Counted from the first letter of the stretch, positions 8,251 through 17,118 are shown. The stretch: 64,000 nucleotides of DNA from an uncultured Acetatifactor sp. (GCA_910584435.1 CAJUAP010000015.1:1-64000); one strand, 5' to 3'. Notes: a model not told the origin generated them from the letters alone. Made by a program: numbers and translations.

Positions 8251-9534
8251 ATGAAAGCAGTGATTATGGCCGGAGGAAAAGGCACAAGGATTGCTCCCCT
8301 ACATCCTGAAATCCCCAAGCCCATGATTCCCCTCTCAGGGAAACCGGTTCTTGCCTACGAGCTGGAATGTCTGAAATCCCAGGGATACCAGGATGTTATT
8401 ATCGTTGTTGGCCACTTAAAAGACAGCATTATGACTTACTTTGGCAATGGAAATAAATGGGGCATGCGTATCCGTTATATTGAGGAAGATTCTCCCCTCG
8501 GCACCGCAGGCGCCCTATATTATCTGAAGGAAGAAACGGAAGAAGATATTTTACTACTAAACGGCGATATTATATTTGATATTGATATCCGGAGATTATA
8601 CAACTGGCACCGGCAGCATGGAGGTCTGGCAACCCTGCTCACCCATCCCAATGACCACCCTTACGACAGCGGCATCATTGTCACCGATTCCAATGACCGT
8701 GTCACAGACTGGCTGCACAAGGAAGACCCCCGGCTGTGGTACAGGAACCAGGTAAACGCAGGAATCCATATCCTTTCTCCCGGAATTTTCCGGCAGCAAA
8801 ACAACCTGTTCCGCGAGCCGAAGAAACTGGATCTGGACAGGGATATCCTGAAACCTCTGATTTCATCAAAGGAGCTCTATGCCTACAGCAGCCCGGAATA
8901 TGTGAAGGACATGGGTACCCCGGAGCGCCTCGCCATGGTGGAAGCGGACCTGAAGACGGGACGGGTTCAGGCCAGAAACCTGCAGAAAGCGCAAAAAGCC
9001 ATTTTCCTGGACAGGGACGGTACAATCAATCAAAACATGGGATTTGTCCGCAGACCGGAAGAATTTGTACTGCTGCCCCATGCTGCAGACGCCATCAGGG
9101 CAATCAACCAGTCCGGCTATCTTGCCATTGTTGTGACGAACCAGCCTGTCATAGCCAGAGGAGAGGCAAGCGTGGAACAGCTGCAGGAAATTCATAACAA
9201 AATGGAGACATTGCTTGGAAACGAAGGGGCTTATGTTGATGCCATCTATTACTGCCCCCATCATCCTGACAAGGGATACGCCGGGGAAGTGAAGTCTCTC
9301 AAGATAGATTGTGACTGCCGCAAGCCCAAACCGGGAATGCTGCTTCAGGCTGCCCGGAATTATAACATAGATTTGTCCCAATCCTGGATGGTGGGGGACA
9401 GTGAACGGGATATCCTGGCAGGGAATGCCGCAGGATGCAGAACCGCATATCTGGGATCACCGGAACAGGCTTACGGACAATCAGTTACCTTTGCATCCCT
9501 GAAAGAATTCACCGATTCCATTATGAAAGGCTGA
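8251..9534 (+). CDS. hddC-gmhB: Fused heptose-1-P guanylyltransferase and bisphosphate phosphatase
   Basis: A 427-residue two-domain protein. Residues 1-240 are a sugar nucleotidyltransferase: MKAVIMAGGKGTR at the start, then PKPMIPLSGKPVL, then the metal-binding NGD. Residues about 248-427 are a HAD phosphatase of the GmhB type, with FLDRDGT (nucleophile D254, D256), VVTNQ, the zinc loop CPHH..CDCRKPKPGM and VGDSERD. One polypeptide would therefore remove the 7-phosphate from heptose 1,7-bisphosphate and transfer GMP to the 1-phosphate, the last two steps to GDP-D-glycero-alpha-D-manno-heptose. These are normally separate proteins. AGGAGG lies just upstream of the ATG, and gmhA follows within 6 bases. 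The 154 bp before it holds no gene. Confidence 0.85.
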   Translation: MKAVIMAGGKGTRIAPLHPEIPKPMIPLSGKPVLAYELECLKSQGYQDVIIVVGHLKDSIMTYFGNGNKWGMRIRYIEEDSPLGTAGALYYLKEETEEDILLLNGDIIFDIDIRRLYNWHRQHGGLATLLTHPNDHPYDSGIIVTDSNDRVTDWLHKEDPRLWYRNQVNAGIHILSPGIFRQQNNLFREPKKLDLDRDILKPLISSKELYAYSSPEYVKDMGTPERLAMVEADLKTGRVQARNLQKAQKAIFLDRDGTINQNMGFVRRPEEFVLLPHAADAIRAINQSGYLAIVVTNQPVIARGEASVEQLQEIHNKMETLLGNEGAYVDAIYYCPHHPDKGYAGEVKSLKIDCDCRKPKPGMLLQAARNYNIDLSQSWMVGDSERDILAGNAAGCRTAYLGSPEQAYGQSVTFASLKEFTDSIMKG

Positions 9535-9539
9535 CCGAA

Positions 9540-10181
9540 ATGAAACAATATATAAATGATTTAACCACAAGGTATCCGGCGCTGGCCTCGTGCGCAGAAG
9601 ATATTGATGCAGCCTACGGCATCATGAAAGAATGTTACCGTCATGACGGCAAAATGCTGATTGCCGGAAACGGCGGTTCTGCGGCGGATTGTGAACATAT
9701 TGCCGGAGAATTGATGAAACGGTTCCGGAAGCCGAGACCCATCGACAGCGGACTTGCCCACACCCTCAAAAGCATTGATCCTGTCATGGGTGAACAGCTC
9801 GCCCGCAACCTGGAACGGCCGCTTATGGCCATACCCCTTGTGGCGCACGAAGCCATGACCACTGCTTATATCAATGATGTGGACGGCTTGGGTGTATTTG
9901 CCCAGCAGCTTCTGGGATTCGGAAGGGAAGGCGATGTGTTCCTGGGCATCTCCACCTCCGGCAGCAGCCAGAATATCCTGTATGCGGCAGTGGCGGCAAA
10001 AGCATTAAAGCTTAAGGTCATAGGGCTTACGGGACAGTCCGGCGGAGCGCTGGCAGAACTTGCGGATGTTACGGTGAAGGTACCGGAAACGGAGACCTAC
10101 CTGGTTCAGGAGCTTCATCTGCCGGTTTACCATTGCTGGTGCATGATGCTGGAAGAATATTTCTTCGGAAGCCAGGCATAA
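9540..10181 (+). CDS. gmhA: Sedoheptulose-7-phosphate isomerase
   Basis: A 213-residue SIS-fold protein. IAGNGGSAADCEHIAGELMK is the classic GmhA phosphate-binding segment, and FLGISTSGSSQN is the second SIS loop. It converts sedoheptulose 7-phosphate to D-glycero-D-manno-heptose 7-phosphate, the entry step of the pathway. The frame is open further upstream, but the ATG at 9540 gives the family N-terminus and lies 5 bases after the stop of the fusion gene, with GAAAGG as a weak ribosome site overlapping that gene's end. Confidence 0.9.
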   Translation: MKQYINDLTTRYPALASCAEDIDAAYGIMKECYRHDGKMLIAGNGGSAADCEHIAGELMKRFRKPRPIDSGLAHTLKSIDPVMGEQLARNLERPLMAIPLVAHEAMTTAYINDVDGLGVFAQQLLGFGREGDVFLGISTSGSSQNILYAAVAAKALKLKVIGLTGQSGGALAELADVTVKVPETETYLVQELHLPVYHCWCMMLEEYFFGSQA

Positions 10182-10200
10182 GAATTGGAGGGAGCGGCAG

Positions 10201-10224
10201 ATGAGTCTGCGCATTGCATTTACC
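10201..10224 (+). pseudogene. Stub of a fourth gene in the heptose operon
   Basis: A strong GGAGGGAGCGGCAG stands before an ATG that begins MSLRIAFT, a typical N-terminal strand of a glycosyltransferase or Rossmann protein. From 10225 the sequence is the 3' end of a gene on the opposite strand, and the plus frame soon becomes a shadow. The simplest reading is that a following gene, possibly the heptosyltransferase, was cut off by a rearrangement that joined the two operons tail to tail. Confidence 0.35.
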
Positions 10225-11193
10225 TCATTCCGGCAGATGGGTGCTTCCTGCAGGGTTTACGGTCTTACCCTTTCTTCCCATCATGCCGTCAACGGTTCCC
10301 TGAATGACATAGCGGATGCGGAGGAAGCGGTATTTCCCCAATCCTTTCCGCACAAGGCTGTATGCAATCTGCCAAAGAGAATGCCCTGACAACAGGAATA
10401 CGGCAGCTGCCTTTCCCATGCCGGAATTATACTTTTTGGCAATCAGAAAATGATTACGGATCGTATAATACAGCTTCCAGTAAGTCTGGGGTCCGAATAC
10501 CGCATTGACCCTGGGCGGGTCATTGTGATCAATAACCGCATCCTTTATCAGATAAATCCTGTACTTTTGATGAATCCTCGTAGTGTATTCCGTATCATCC
10601 CCGTAAATAAACAATCCGCCGTCCGGGAAGCCGATTTCCTCCACCACCTGTCCGGGAAACAGTGTTCCCACAAATGCATCAGCGTCAATTTCTTCCACCG
10701 CCCCCATTTCTTCCACACGTGAAAATCTGGCCCTGTCAACGGTATGAAATCTTCGGATTTCCTTATGGTGGTAAAGCTGGTATTCCTGCCAGTCAACACC
10801 CCATATCAACGGTGCCAGACAGCCAAGCTGTGCAAGCCCCTTATGCACCAATAACTTCTCCAGAGTATCACGTCGGGGGTAAGCATCGTCATCCATAATC
10901 CAGTACCAGTCAGGGCTGTAATTCTCCCTGGCATAGCGCATTCCTTTCTCAAAACCTCCCGCGCCTCCCAGATTATCTTCCATCCACAGAATATCAATAT
11001 ATTCTTTTCCCTTTGTCAGGGCAAGAAGCTGCTGCCTGTTTTCCTCATTGCTGGAATTATCCACAATGACAATTTTCCAGACCGGAGCCGTTTGGCTTTC
11101 CAGTGCGTGTATGGTCTTTTGAAGTGTGGATACACGGTTGAACGTCACCGTAACTGCAATTACTTTTTCTTCTGCTTTCTCAAATGCTCCCAT
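10225..11193 (-). CDS. Family 2 glycosyltransferase (GlfT2/rhamnosyltransferase-like)
   Basis: A 322-residue GT-A enzyme. IAVTVTFNR opens the fold, IVDNSSNE follows, then YWIMDDDAYP is the metal-binding DDD motif and IYGDDTEYTTR the conserved acidic acceptor region. This pattern is typical of galactofuranosyl or rhamnosyl transferases of family 2. It is cytoplasmic and probably membrane-associated through its C-terminal region. The frame is open to a GTG at 11274, but those extra 27 codons are built from the 29-bp repeat array. The ATG at 11193 has GAGGAG directly upstream, although only 3 bases away, so the start is uncertain. It is the last gene of the exopolysaccharide operon. Confidence 0.75.
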   Translation of the reverse strand: MGAFEKAEEKVIAVTVTFNRVSTLQKTIHALESQTAPVWKIVIVDNSSNEENRQQLLALTKGKEYIDILWMEDNLGGAGGFEKGMRYARENYSPDWYWIMDDDAYPRRDTLEKLLVHKGLAQLGCLAPLIWGVDWQEYQLYHHKEIRRFHTVDRARFSRVEEMGAVEEIDADAFVGTLFPGQVVEEIGFPDGGLFIYGDDTEYTTRIHQKYRIYLIKDAVIDHNDPPRVNAVFGPQTYWKLYYTIRNHFLIAKKYNSGMGKAAAVFLLSGHSLWQIAYSLVRKGLGKYRFLRIRYVIQGTVDGMMGRKGKTVNPAGSTHLPE

Positions 11194-11251
11194 AATCTCC
11201 TCATTTTCCTGCCTGTTCTGTTCCACTCGCCGTCCCGGCATCCGCTCCATA

Positions 11252-11620
11252 TTGCCTATCATCCCGACATTCACTCTATGCTGCCCTTCACTCCCAACGT
11301 TCTCTCCGAACTTCCCTTCTTCCCGGCATCCGCTCTATACTTCCCTTCTTCCCGGCATTCACTCTATACTTCCCTTCTTCCCGGCATTCACTCTATACTT
11401 CCCTTCTTCCCAACGTTCTCTCCGAACTGCTTATCTTTCCGGCATCCGCTTTAAACTACCTATCACTCCGACACTCGCCCTATACTACACTACACATCAT
11501 TCCAACATCCGCTCCACACCCTGCCTATCGCTCCGACATTCACTTCTGACTACACTTCACTCCACAATCTGCTCCTACATTTCCCGTCACTCCACAATCC
11601 GCTCCTGTACTTCCTGAACA
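11252..11620. repeat. 29-bp minisatellite array
   Basis: About a dozen head-to-tail units of 29-31 bp run between two glycosyltransferase genes. The core units at 11311, 11340, 11369 and 11398 each begin cttcccttcttccc; the second and third are identical. Units toward both edges are more diverged (attcactctata, ttctctccgaa and similar endings). There are no spacers between units, so it is not a CRISPR. It reads into the extended 5' frame of the downstream glycosyltransferase. Confidence 0.85.
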
Positions 11621-11626
11621 CTCACA

Positions 11627-11830
11627 GTAAACCTCCATGCATCCCTGCTGTACCACCATGCATGAAAGTAAGGCAATAACGGGAATTGCCTGGAGGTTTA
11701 CCGTGTGTCTGCACCTGGTATGCTGGGATGCACACAAACCGCAAGGACATGCGGTTTGGCGCACAGCTGTCCTGCATGCCATGGAATATGGCATTAATGA
11801 GCAAGGGAGCCCATTTTGACTGCGCGGTTT
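11627..11830. repeat. Family-A dispersed structured repeat
   Basis: The left part is bounded by the 11-bp inverted repeat gtaaacctcca / tggaggtttac (11627-11702) with an inner ggcaat..attgcc hairpin. The right part (about 11728-11830) matches the body of the element at 23484-23640: gatgcacacaaa, a short hairpin, tttggcgcac, and later attttgactgcgcgg. No coding sense was found. With the minisatellite it fills the 650-bp gap between the glycosyltransferase genes. Confidence 0.6.
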
Positions 11831-11842
11831 CCACAAGGCAGG

Positions 11843-12898
11843 TTACAGGACTTTCGCAGTAATAGATGCCAGAATTCCTTCAACCGCCTGCTGGCTGTAT
11901 TTTTCCTCATAAATCTGTCTGGAATAAGCATAAAATCCTCCTGTATCCTGTTCCAGAAAGGCATTGATTTTCTCTATAAATTCCTGTGCAGTATTACACT
12001 TTCCCCCGACTTTTTCATATTCCAGTTCATATCCCACAAAAGCTTCATCCGTACCGAAAATATGCTTGCCGAACATCAGCGCCTCCGCCGTCTTAATCTT
12101 CATGCCGCCCCCTGACAGCAGAGGAATTGCCACACATGCCGCATCCGCGTACAACTGCGCAATATCATCCACATATCCCAGGACTTCCACCTTATCGCTG
12201 CTCCAGTCCCTCTGATGAACTTCAAATCCCTTTCCGGCAACCTTGGTACAGCAGTGCAGATACGGGGACACATTTTCCGCAAACCAGCCGTAAGCCTCTT
12301 CATTTGCCTGCGCGAGAGGGCCGAACAGCAGACACTTCTTCTCCCCCTTTTGGGGCACCCTGTGTTCATAGACATCCACCAGGGACAGGGGCAGGATTTC
12401 CGGCATGGGCACACCATATAGTTCCCGGATTCTTTCCCCGTCCCTCACATTTAAAGCCACATTTACGTCAGCAGACCGTGCCGCTGCTCTTTCCTCTCTG
12501 GCCACTGTTTTTTTATATATACTCTTTTTTAAAGAAGCACCGGCCCCAAACCGCACTTCAATATAATCATATTCGCAATTATTGTAAAAGCAAATCGTTT
12601 TCACCCCACGGCTTCTCACGTACTGCATCAATTTCCCGAAATAAGAGCCGTCAAAAAATACAAGATCATACTGCTTCGCCGTCAGCATTTTCCCTATCTG
12701 AATCAAGTCGCCTCTTCCTGCCGGCGGAAAATATCCCTGCAGCAGAGAACGCAGACTGGCTATATCAGACTTCTTTTGAATGGAAAGTACATCCACTTCC
12801 CCCTGTGACTTCAGCAATTCATAAATCCGCCTGTTTCCCTTTGCACCGCCGAACGCGGCATCTTCTATCCCGTTGCTGTTAATTAATAGAATATGCAT
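11843..12898 (-). CDS. Family 4/1 glycosyltransferase
   Basis: A 351-residue GT-B protein. The N-terminal MHILLINSNG and the glycine loop FGGAKGN form the acceptor domain. The C-terminal half carries VEVLGYVDDIAQLYADAACVA and IPLLSGGGMKIKTAEALMFG, the nucleotide-sugar binding region with the E of the ALMFG helix (EX7E-like). It presumably adds one sugar to the lipid-linked repeat unit. The ATG at 12898 has GGAGG 9 bases upstream, and the gene start overlaps the end of the preceding gene by 20 bp, showing tight coupling. Sugar specificity cannot be read from sequence. Confidence 0.8.
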   Translation of the reverse strand: MHILLINSNGIEDAAFGGAKGNRRIYELLKSQGEVDVLSIQKKSDIASLRSLLQGYFPPAGRGDLIQIGKMLTAKQYDLVFFDGSYFGKLMQYVRSRGVKTICFYNNCEYDYIEVRFGAGASLKKSIYKKTVAREERAAARSADVNVALNVRDGERIRELYGVPMPEILPLSLVDVYEHRVPQKGEKKCLLFGPLAQANEEAYGWFAENVSPYLHCCTKVAGKGFEVHQRDWSSDKVEVLGYVDDIAQLYADAACVAIPLLSGGGMKIKTAEALMFGKHIFGTDEAFVGYELEYEKVGGKCNTAQEFIEKINAFLEQDTGGFYAYSRQIYEEKYSQQAVEGILASITAKVL

Positions 12899-14000
12899 CT
12901 TCAAAAACCTCCAGATACTGCTTCACTGCCCACGCAAGCTCATATTCAGGGAAATCATATCTTTTCTCGGAAAGTTCCATTGCCGCCTGTATTTTACAAT
13001 TCCATTCCTCCACATCATAGGGCTGTTCCACATAAACGGCTTTCCCCTGGGTGATTTCTTCCAGACAGCTCTTCCTGGTCATTACCACTCTCTTTCCTCT
13101 GCGCATGGCTTCTATGGGAGGCGCCCCAAAGCCTTCAAACACGCTGGGAAACAAAAACAACCGGCAGTTTTCATACAGACAGTCCCGTTCCCTGTTGGAG
13201 ACATATCCTGTATCTATGACCAAATCACTGATTTCCAATTCGGACACAGCAGCAGCAAACGCTTCCCTCTGCCCGCCCACTCCGCTTAAAACCAAAGGAA
13301 TATCACTGCCCTGCTGCTTTCTGGCCGCCATCACCTTCAACAGCGTGTCCAGATTTTTGTGCGGCAGCATGGAACTGACACAGTAGAAATAATTGTCCTT
13401 TTTTATATGATACTTTTCTTCTATGACAGAAGGCGGCATCTCCGATGGCGAAGTCTCCACCGGAACACATATCACTCTGCTCTTGCCTTCCACCATGGCA
13501 TAATGGGCAATCAGATCTCTCCGGCAGTATTCTGATATAGTGATAACCCTGTCAGAAGACACACAAGTATGCCGCCACATAAATTTCAAAAACCAATACT
13601 TTATCCGGGAAAAATACTGTGGATAATGCAATGCCTGTATATCATGAATCACACTGACATAGGGAATCTTCCCTTTCTTCTTTCCGCAGGTAAAGGGCTT
13701 GCTGTACACGGGAATAAACATCAGGTCAACCTTCTGCGATCTTGCTGTCCTGTCCAGGTGCAGATTTTCCCACAGAATCCTCCCGGCCCGGTCTGCACTG
13801 ACAGCGGAACATACAAAAAGGTGCATCCTGGCATTTTCCCCGTACCCGGAGAAGCTTTCCGCATTATCCCTTGACACAAACAGAAGATATTCGTTTACGG
13901 TATCATACTCCGCCAATCCATTCATCAAATGGCGAATAAAAGTTTCCGTTCCGCCGCATTTTCCAGGACGGACCCATAACAAGTCAATTCCTATCTTCAT
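12879..14000 (-). CDS. Family 4 glycosyltransferase
   Basis: A 373-residue GT4 enzyme of the mannosyl/rhamnosyl-transferase type. GIDLLWVRPGKCGGTETFIR contains the N-terminal glycine loop. SVIHDIQALHYPQYFS is the conserved linker histidine region. FYCVSSMLPHKNLDTLL starts the nucleotide domain, and LFPSVFEGFGAPPIEAMRRG is the EX7E motif. The ATG follows AAGGAGATGGA. It overlaps the next gene by about 20 bp and follows the GT2 gene after 42 bp, in the distal third of the exopolysaccharide operon. Confidence 0.85.
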   Translation of the reverse strand: MKIGIDLLWVRPGKCGGTETFIRHLMNGLAEYDTVNEYLLFVSRDNAESFSGYGENARMHLFVCSAVSADRAGRILWENLHLDRTARSQKVDLMFIPVYSKPFTCGKKKGKIPYVSVIHDIQALHYPQYFSRIKYWFLKFMWRHTCVSSDRVITISEYCRRDLIAHYAMVEGKSRVICVPVETSPSEMPPSVIEEKYHIKKDNYFYCVSSMLPHKNLDTLLKVMAARKQQGSDIPLVLSGVGGQREAFAAAVSELEISDLVIDTGYVSNRERDCLYENCRLFLFPSVFEGFGAPPIEAMRRGKRVVMTRKSCLEEITQGKAVYVEQPYDVEEWNCKIQAAMELSEKRYDFPEYELAWAVKQYLEVFEDAYSIN

Positions 14001-14042
14001 TCCATCTCCTTATTCCATGTCCTTATTCCGGTTCCGTACTCA

Positions 14043-14783
14043 TTATCCCAATATCATTTTTGCCGTTTCTATCAGAATACACTCCAGCACATACCATCTG
14101 CTGTATCCGTTATTCCGGTAAATACGATATCTGCGCTTTCCTCTGTCAACTGCAGCCCGTAGATTCCTCTTATGGCTGATTCCCTCCATGGTAAAGTCCG
14201 CAAGCACTTCATTCAGCACCCCAATCCTGCAGCCGGATTTCCTGACCTTCAGAAACAGATCAAAATCATCGTGCAGGCTTTCCAGCTTATAAGGAAATCT
14301 GCTGCAGATTTCCCTTCTGGCAAATTGGGTGGGATGATTCCAGCCCCTTGATGTGGCAATCTTCTGCTGCCTGGCATGCTTTACAAAGCTTGTCCCATCC
14401 GGCCTGATCATCTTCAAGTCAGCATACATATAGTCGCAGCCCGTCTCTTCCATAAACGCTGCCGCTTTTTCCACGGCACAGGGTTCATACCAGTCGTCAG
14501 AGTTAATATTGCCGATAATCTCCCCATGGGACAGACGGATTCCCTTATTCATGGCATCATACATCCCCCTGTCCGGCTCCGACACGATAACATAGGCATA
14601 TCCCCTCTGCCGGAACTGCTCCCGATACCGCTCTGCCGCCTCCAGGGTTCCGTCTTCCGAGCGCCCATCCACAATAAGATACTCTATATTATCATAGGTC
14701 TGGTGCAAAACCGATTCTATGGTTCTTGCCAATGTTGCTTCACTATTATAAGTTACTGTTGTAATCGACACCAAAGGTTTCAA
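14043..14783 (-). CDS. Family 2 glycosyltransferase (WcaA-like)
   Basis: A 246-residue GT-A glycosyltransferase. VSITTVTYNSEATLARTIES begins the fold, YLIVDGRSEDGT follows, NINSDDWY carries the metal-binding DD, and HDDFDLFLKV is the later acidic motif. The start is probably the TTG at 14783, since GGGAG lies 6 bases upstream and no ATG is in a better place. It shares the operon with two GT4 genes downstream and the epimerase upstream. No membrane segment is seen. Confidence 0.82.
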   Translation of the reverse strand: MKPLVSITTVTYNSEATLARTIESVLHQTYDNIEYLIVDGRSEDGTLEAAERYREQFRQRGYAYVIVSEPDRGMYDAMNKGIRLSHGEIIGNINSDDWYEPCAVEKAAAFMEETGCDYMYADLKMIRPDGTSFVKHARQQKIATSRGWNHPTQFARREICSRFPYKLESLHDDFDLFLKVRKSGCRIGVLNEVLADFTMEGISHKRNLRAAVDRGKRRYRIYRNNGYSRWYVLECILIETAKMILG

Positions 14784-14818
14784 TCCTGTCTCCCTGCTCT
14801 TCTGTTTTTTTCATCTTC

Positions 14819-15694
14819 TCACTCGCTGCTTTCCGTCCTTCTCACAGATTCCTGCCAGTCCACGATCCGGTAATTCCACTCCGCTCTGCTCATATCCAAT
14901 TCGTAACAGCTGCATCCAAATGCCTTCCTGCAGAGCGCCCCCACCTTTCCTGGCAGACGCTTCCCTATCGCCGCCAAGGGTGCTAACAGCGGCGTTATCC
15001 ATATTCTGTGTCCGCAGGTTCTGGCAATCATCTCCACCAGCTGGCTTGTGCCAATGGCCGTCTCATTCTGCGGAAAGAAAATTCCCCCATGCCCTTCCCT
15101 GATAATGCAGCACAGCAGTTCACAGAGGTTCTCAATGTACAGCATGGAACGCTGATTCTCCACCCTGGGAAATACCGGAAGCCTCTTAGCCATTTTGGCC
15201 AGCACAGGATAATTGCCCTTGCTTCCTTTTCCATATATCATAGGCGCCCGCAGCACTGCCACCTGGAACTTTCCATCCGCAAGTTCCCGCACACCCTTGT
15301 CCGCCTGCCATTTGCTGTCGCCGTAGAAGTTCTCCGGTTCAGGAATCGTATCTTCCGTCACATGCTCTGTCTTTCCATAGATAATCATGGAACTCATGAA
15401 CACAAACTGCCCCACCCCTGCCTCCCTGGCTTTCCGGGCCGTTTCCAGAACCAAATCCCTGTTGACCCTGTAATATTCTCTCTTTTCTTCCTCTGTGGCA
15501 TGTCCTGTATCTGCATGGGCGATTCCCGCCACATGAAATACTGCATCATATCCGGCAAAATCCCTCTCTTGCCAGCTGATGTCGCGCAGACTGAACGCTT
15601 CCGCCTGAAATTCTTCCGGATAATGTTCTTCTGCATATTGTATAAAAGCTGTTCCGATATAACTGTTTTTTCCTGCAATCAAGATACGTTTCAT
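14819..15694 (-). CDS. NAD-dependent sugar epimerase/reductase (extended SDR)
   Basis: A 291-residue extended short-chain dehydrogenase. RILIAGKNSYIGTAF is the Rossmann loop in the GxNxYIG form found in WbpK/WbjF-like enzymes. FHVAGIAHAD and FMSSMIIYG follow, and YGDSK holds the catalytic Y-x3-K. It should epimerise or reduce a UDP-linked sugar used in the repeat unit, perhaps downstream of the CapD-like dehydratase in the same operon. The N-terminal methionine is natural for the family, though the ribosome site is weak. Confidence 0.78.
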   Translation of the reverse strand: MKRILIAGKNSYIGTAFIQYAEEHYPEEFQAEAFSLRDISWQERDFAGYDAVFHVAGIAHADTGHATEEEKREYYRVNRDLVLETARKAREAGVGQFVFMSSMIIYGKTEHVTEDTIPEPENFYGDSKWQADKGVRELADGKFQVAVLRAPMIYGKGSKGNYPVLAKMAKRLPVFPRVENQRSMLYIENLCELLCCIIREGHGGIFFPQNETAIGTSQLVEMIARTCGHRIWITPLLAPLAAIGKRLPGKVGALCRKAFGCSCYELDMSRAEWNYRIVDWQESVRRTESSE

Positions 15695-15807
15695 ATTCCG
15701 GCCGCATTGTCCTTTTTACCATATTTTACTGCGATTTCCGCCTTTTCAAGCTATCCTCTGCCAATTGTAACGGCTCCATCTGCCCTTTGTAATTGCTTCC
15801 TTCGGAT

Positions 15808-16215
15808 TTATTTCTTACCGTTCACCAGCAATCTGTTTTCCCAATTTGCAAATGTTTCAAACAACCATAACTCTATCGTATCAACCACTTCTTGTGTACA
15901 CCGCGTTTTCATCTCAAGAATCGGCTCTTCCCAATGATTGTCCAACACTGCCGCAAGATGATAACACCCTTCTCTGTCCCCCTCAGGATACCACCCCAGA
16001 TCAATACCAAGGGTATGTGTCACTGTTTTCTTATTCTCCTTAGACGTGGATTCCGCCACCATATACATCATGTCTTCTACAAAAGTAAACAGCCATGCTT
16101 CATCGTCCTGCCTTGCATCCTCCGGTTCCACATCCCGCAATTTATTCCACATGATTTTCCAGTTCGGCGCCAGGCGGAAAGGCTTTAACTGTCTCCACCA
16201 TTGAGCTTTTTCCAT
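15808..16215 (-). CDS. Hypothetical protein, 135 residues
   Basis: I do not recognise this protein. It is soluble, rich in tryptophan (9 of 135) and acidic residues, with no signal peptide. It lies 15 bp after the sugar-phosphate transferase and 113 bp before the epimerase, and GGGGG 6 bases before the ATG supports expression. Size and composition resemble small immunity-type or SUKH-like proteins, but no motif proves this. It may have been captured into the exopolysaccharide operon without taking part in synthesis. Confidence 0.55.
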   Translation of the reverse strand: MEKAQWWRQLKPFRLAPNWKIMWNKLRDVEPEDARQDDEAWLFTFVEDMMYMVAESTSKENKKTVTHTLGIDLGWYPEGDREGCYHLAAVLDNHWEEPILEMKTRCTQEVVDTIELWLFETFANWENRLLVNGKK

Positions 16216-16230
16216 AAAATACCCCCGAAA

Positions 16231-16860
16231 TTACTTATCCTTACTCTTCGTTTTCCCCACACTTCCGGTGCCGCCCTCAACCACGCCATCTCCCCGGAAC
16301 ACATGCAGGAAAGTACCGAAAAAGCACCTGCAGTCCATGAAGAAACCTTTTCCATGCAGCAGCGCTGCCACATACTCCCCGTCAAATTTTGCCTTCACAG
16401 GGATTTCCAGCTCGTCCCGCCCGTTAATCTGCGCCCAGCCCGTCAAGCCGGGACGCACATCATTGGCGCCATATTTCTCTCTTTCCGCAATCAGGTCATA
16501 CTGATTCCACAATGCCGGCCTGGGCCCCACCACAGCCATATCCCCCTTCAGGATATTGAAAATCTGCGGCAGCTCGTCCAGACTGGTTCTGCGCAGGAAC
16601 CTGCCCGCTGTTGTGATATACTGTTCCGGATTCTTCAACAGATGCGTCGGCATATCCTTAGGCGTGTCAATCCGCATGGTACGGAATTTCAGAATATTAA
16701 AATGCGTCTTATGAATTCCCACCCTCTTCTGCCGGAACAATACAGGCCCTTTGGAATCCGTCTTAATCCACACAACCAATACCAAAAATACAGGGGACAA
16801 GACCACCAATCCCACCAATGCCATCAAAAAATCAATTCCCCGCTTTACCTTCTGATACAT
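16231..16860 (-). CDS. Initiating sugar-phosphate transferase (WcaJ C-terminal type)
   Basis: A 209-residue bacterial sugar transferase. The single N-terminal helix (FLMALVGLVVLSPVFLVLVV) is followed by GPVLFRQKRVG, HFNILKFRTM, TSLDELPQIFNILKGDM and VGPRPALWNQ. This is the phosphoglycosyl transferase core that puts the first sugar phosphate on undecaprenyl phosphate. It lacks the long N-terminal part of WcaJ and so is the short, PglC-like form. The ATG at 16860 has AGGATAGGGAG upstream; the 26 extra codons of the longer frame lie in the 122-bp repeat and are discarded. A second, longer transferase of this kind sits at 27283. Confidence 0.85.
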   Translation of the reverse strand: MYQKVKRGIDFLMALVGLVVLSPVFLVLVVWIKTDSKGPVLFRQKRVGIHKTHFNILKFRTMRIDTPKDMPTHLLKNPEQYITTAGRFLRRTSLDELPQIFNILKGDMAVVGPRPALWNQYDLIAEREKYGANDVRPGLTGWAQINGRDELEIPVKAKFDGEYVAALLHGKGFFMDCRCFFGTFLHVFRGDGVVEGGTGSVGKTKSKDK

Positions 16861-16890
16861 TCTCCCTATCCTTCCTATGCAAACCACCCA

Positions 16891-17118
16891 GAATGCCTGT
16901 GCACTTAAGGCATTCTTCCGTGTGAATAGCTTCCGCATTTTGGAAGCGTAGCAATTCTTAGACAGCGTACTCTGCTGACTTAGAATTGCTTTTCACCGCT
17001 CACTTGCGGGAAGAATGCCTGTGCACTTAAGGCATTCTTCCGTGTGAATAGCTTCCGCATTTTGGAAGCGTAGCAATTCTTAGACAGCGTACTCTGCTGA
17101 CTTAGAATTGCTTTTCAC
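16891..17118. repeat. Two tandem copies of family-B structured repeat
   Basis: Bases 16891-16996 and 17013-17118 are essentially identical 106-bp copies, 122 bp apart. Each starts with a gaatgcc...ggcattc hairpin, then ttccgtgtgaatag, a long inverted repeat (gcaattcttag / cttagaattgc) and tttcac. The second copy overlaps the last codons and stop of the dehydratase gene. A diverged relative lies at 25888-26014. Confidence 0.9.

Noticed and set aside
8596..9381. Several long frames opposite and out of phase with hddC-gmhB
   Set aside because: The plus-strand protein has full motifs in both domains; the others are shadows.
11252..11620. CRISPR array
   Set aside because: Units are contiguous without unique spacers, and no cas gene is present.
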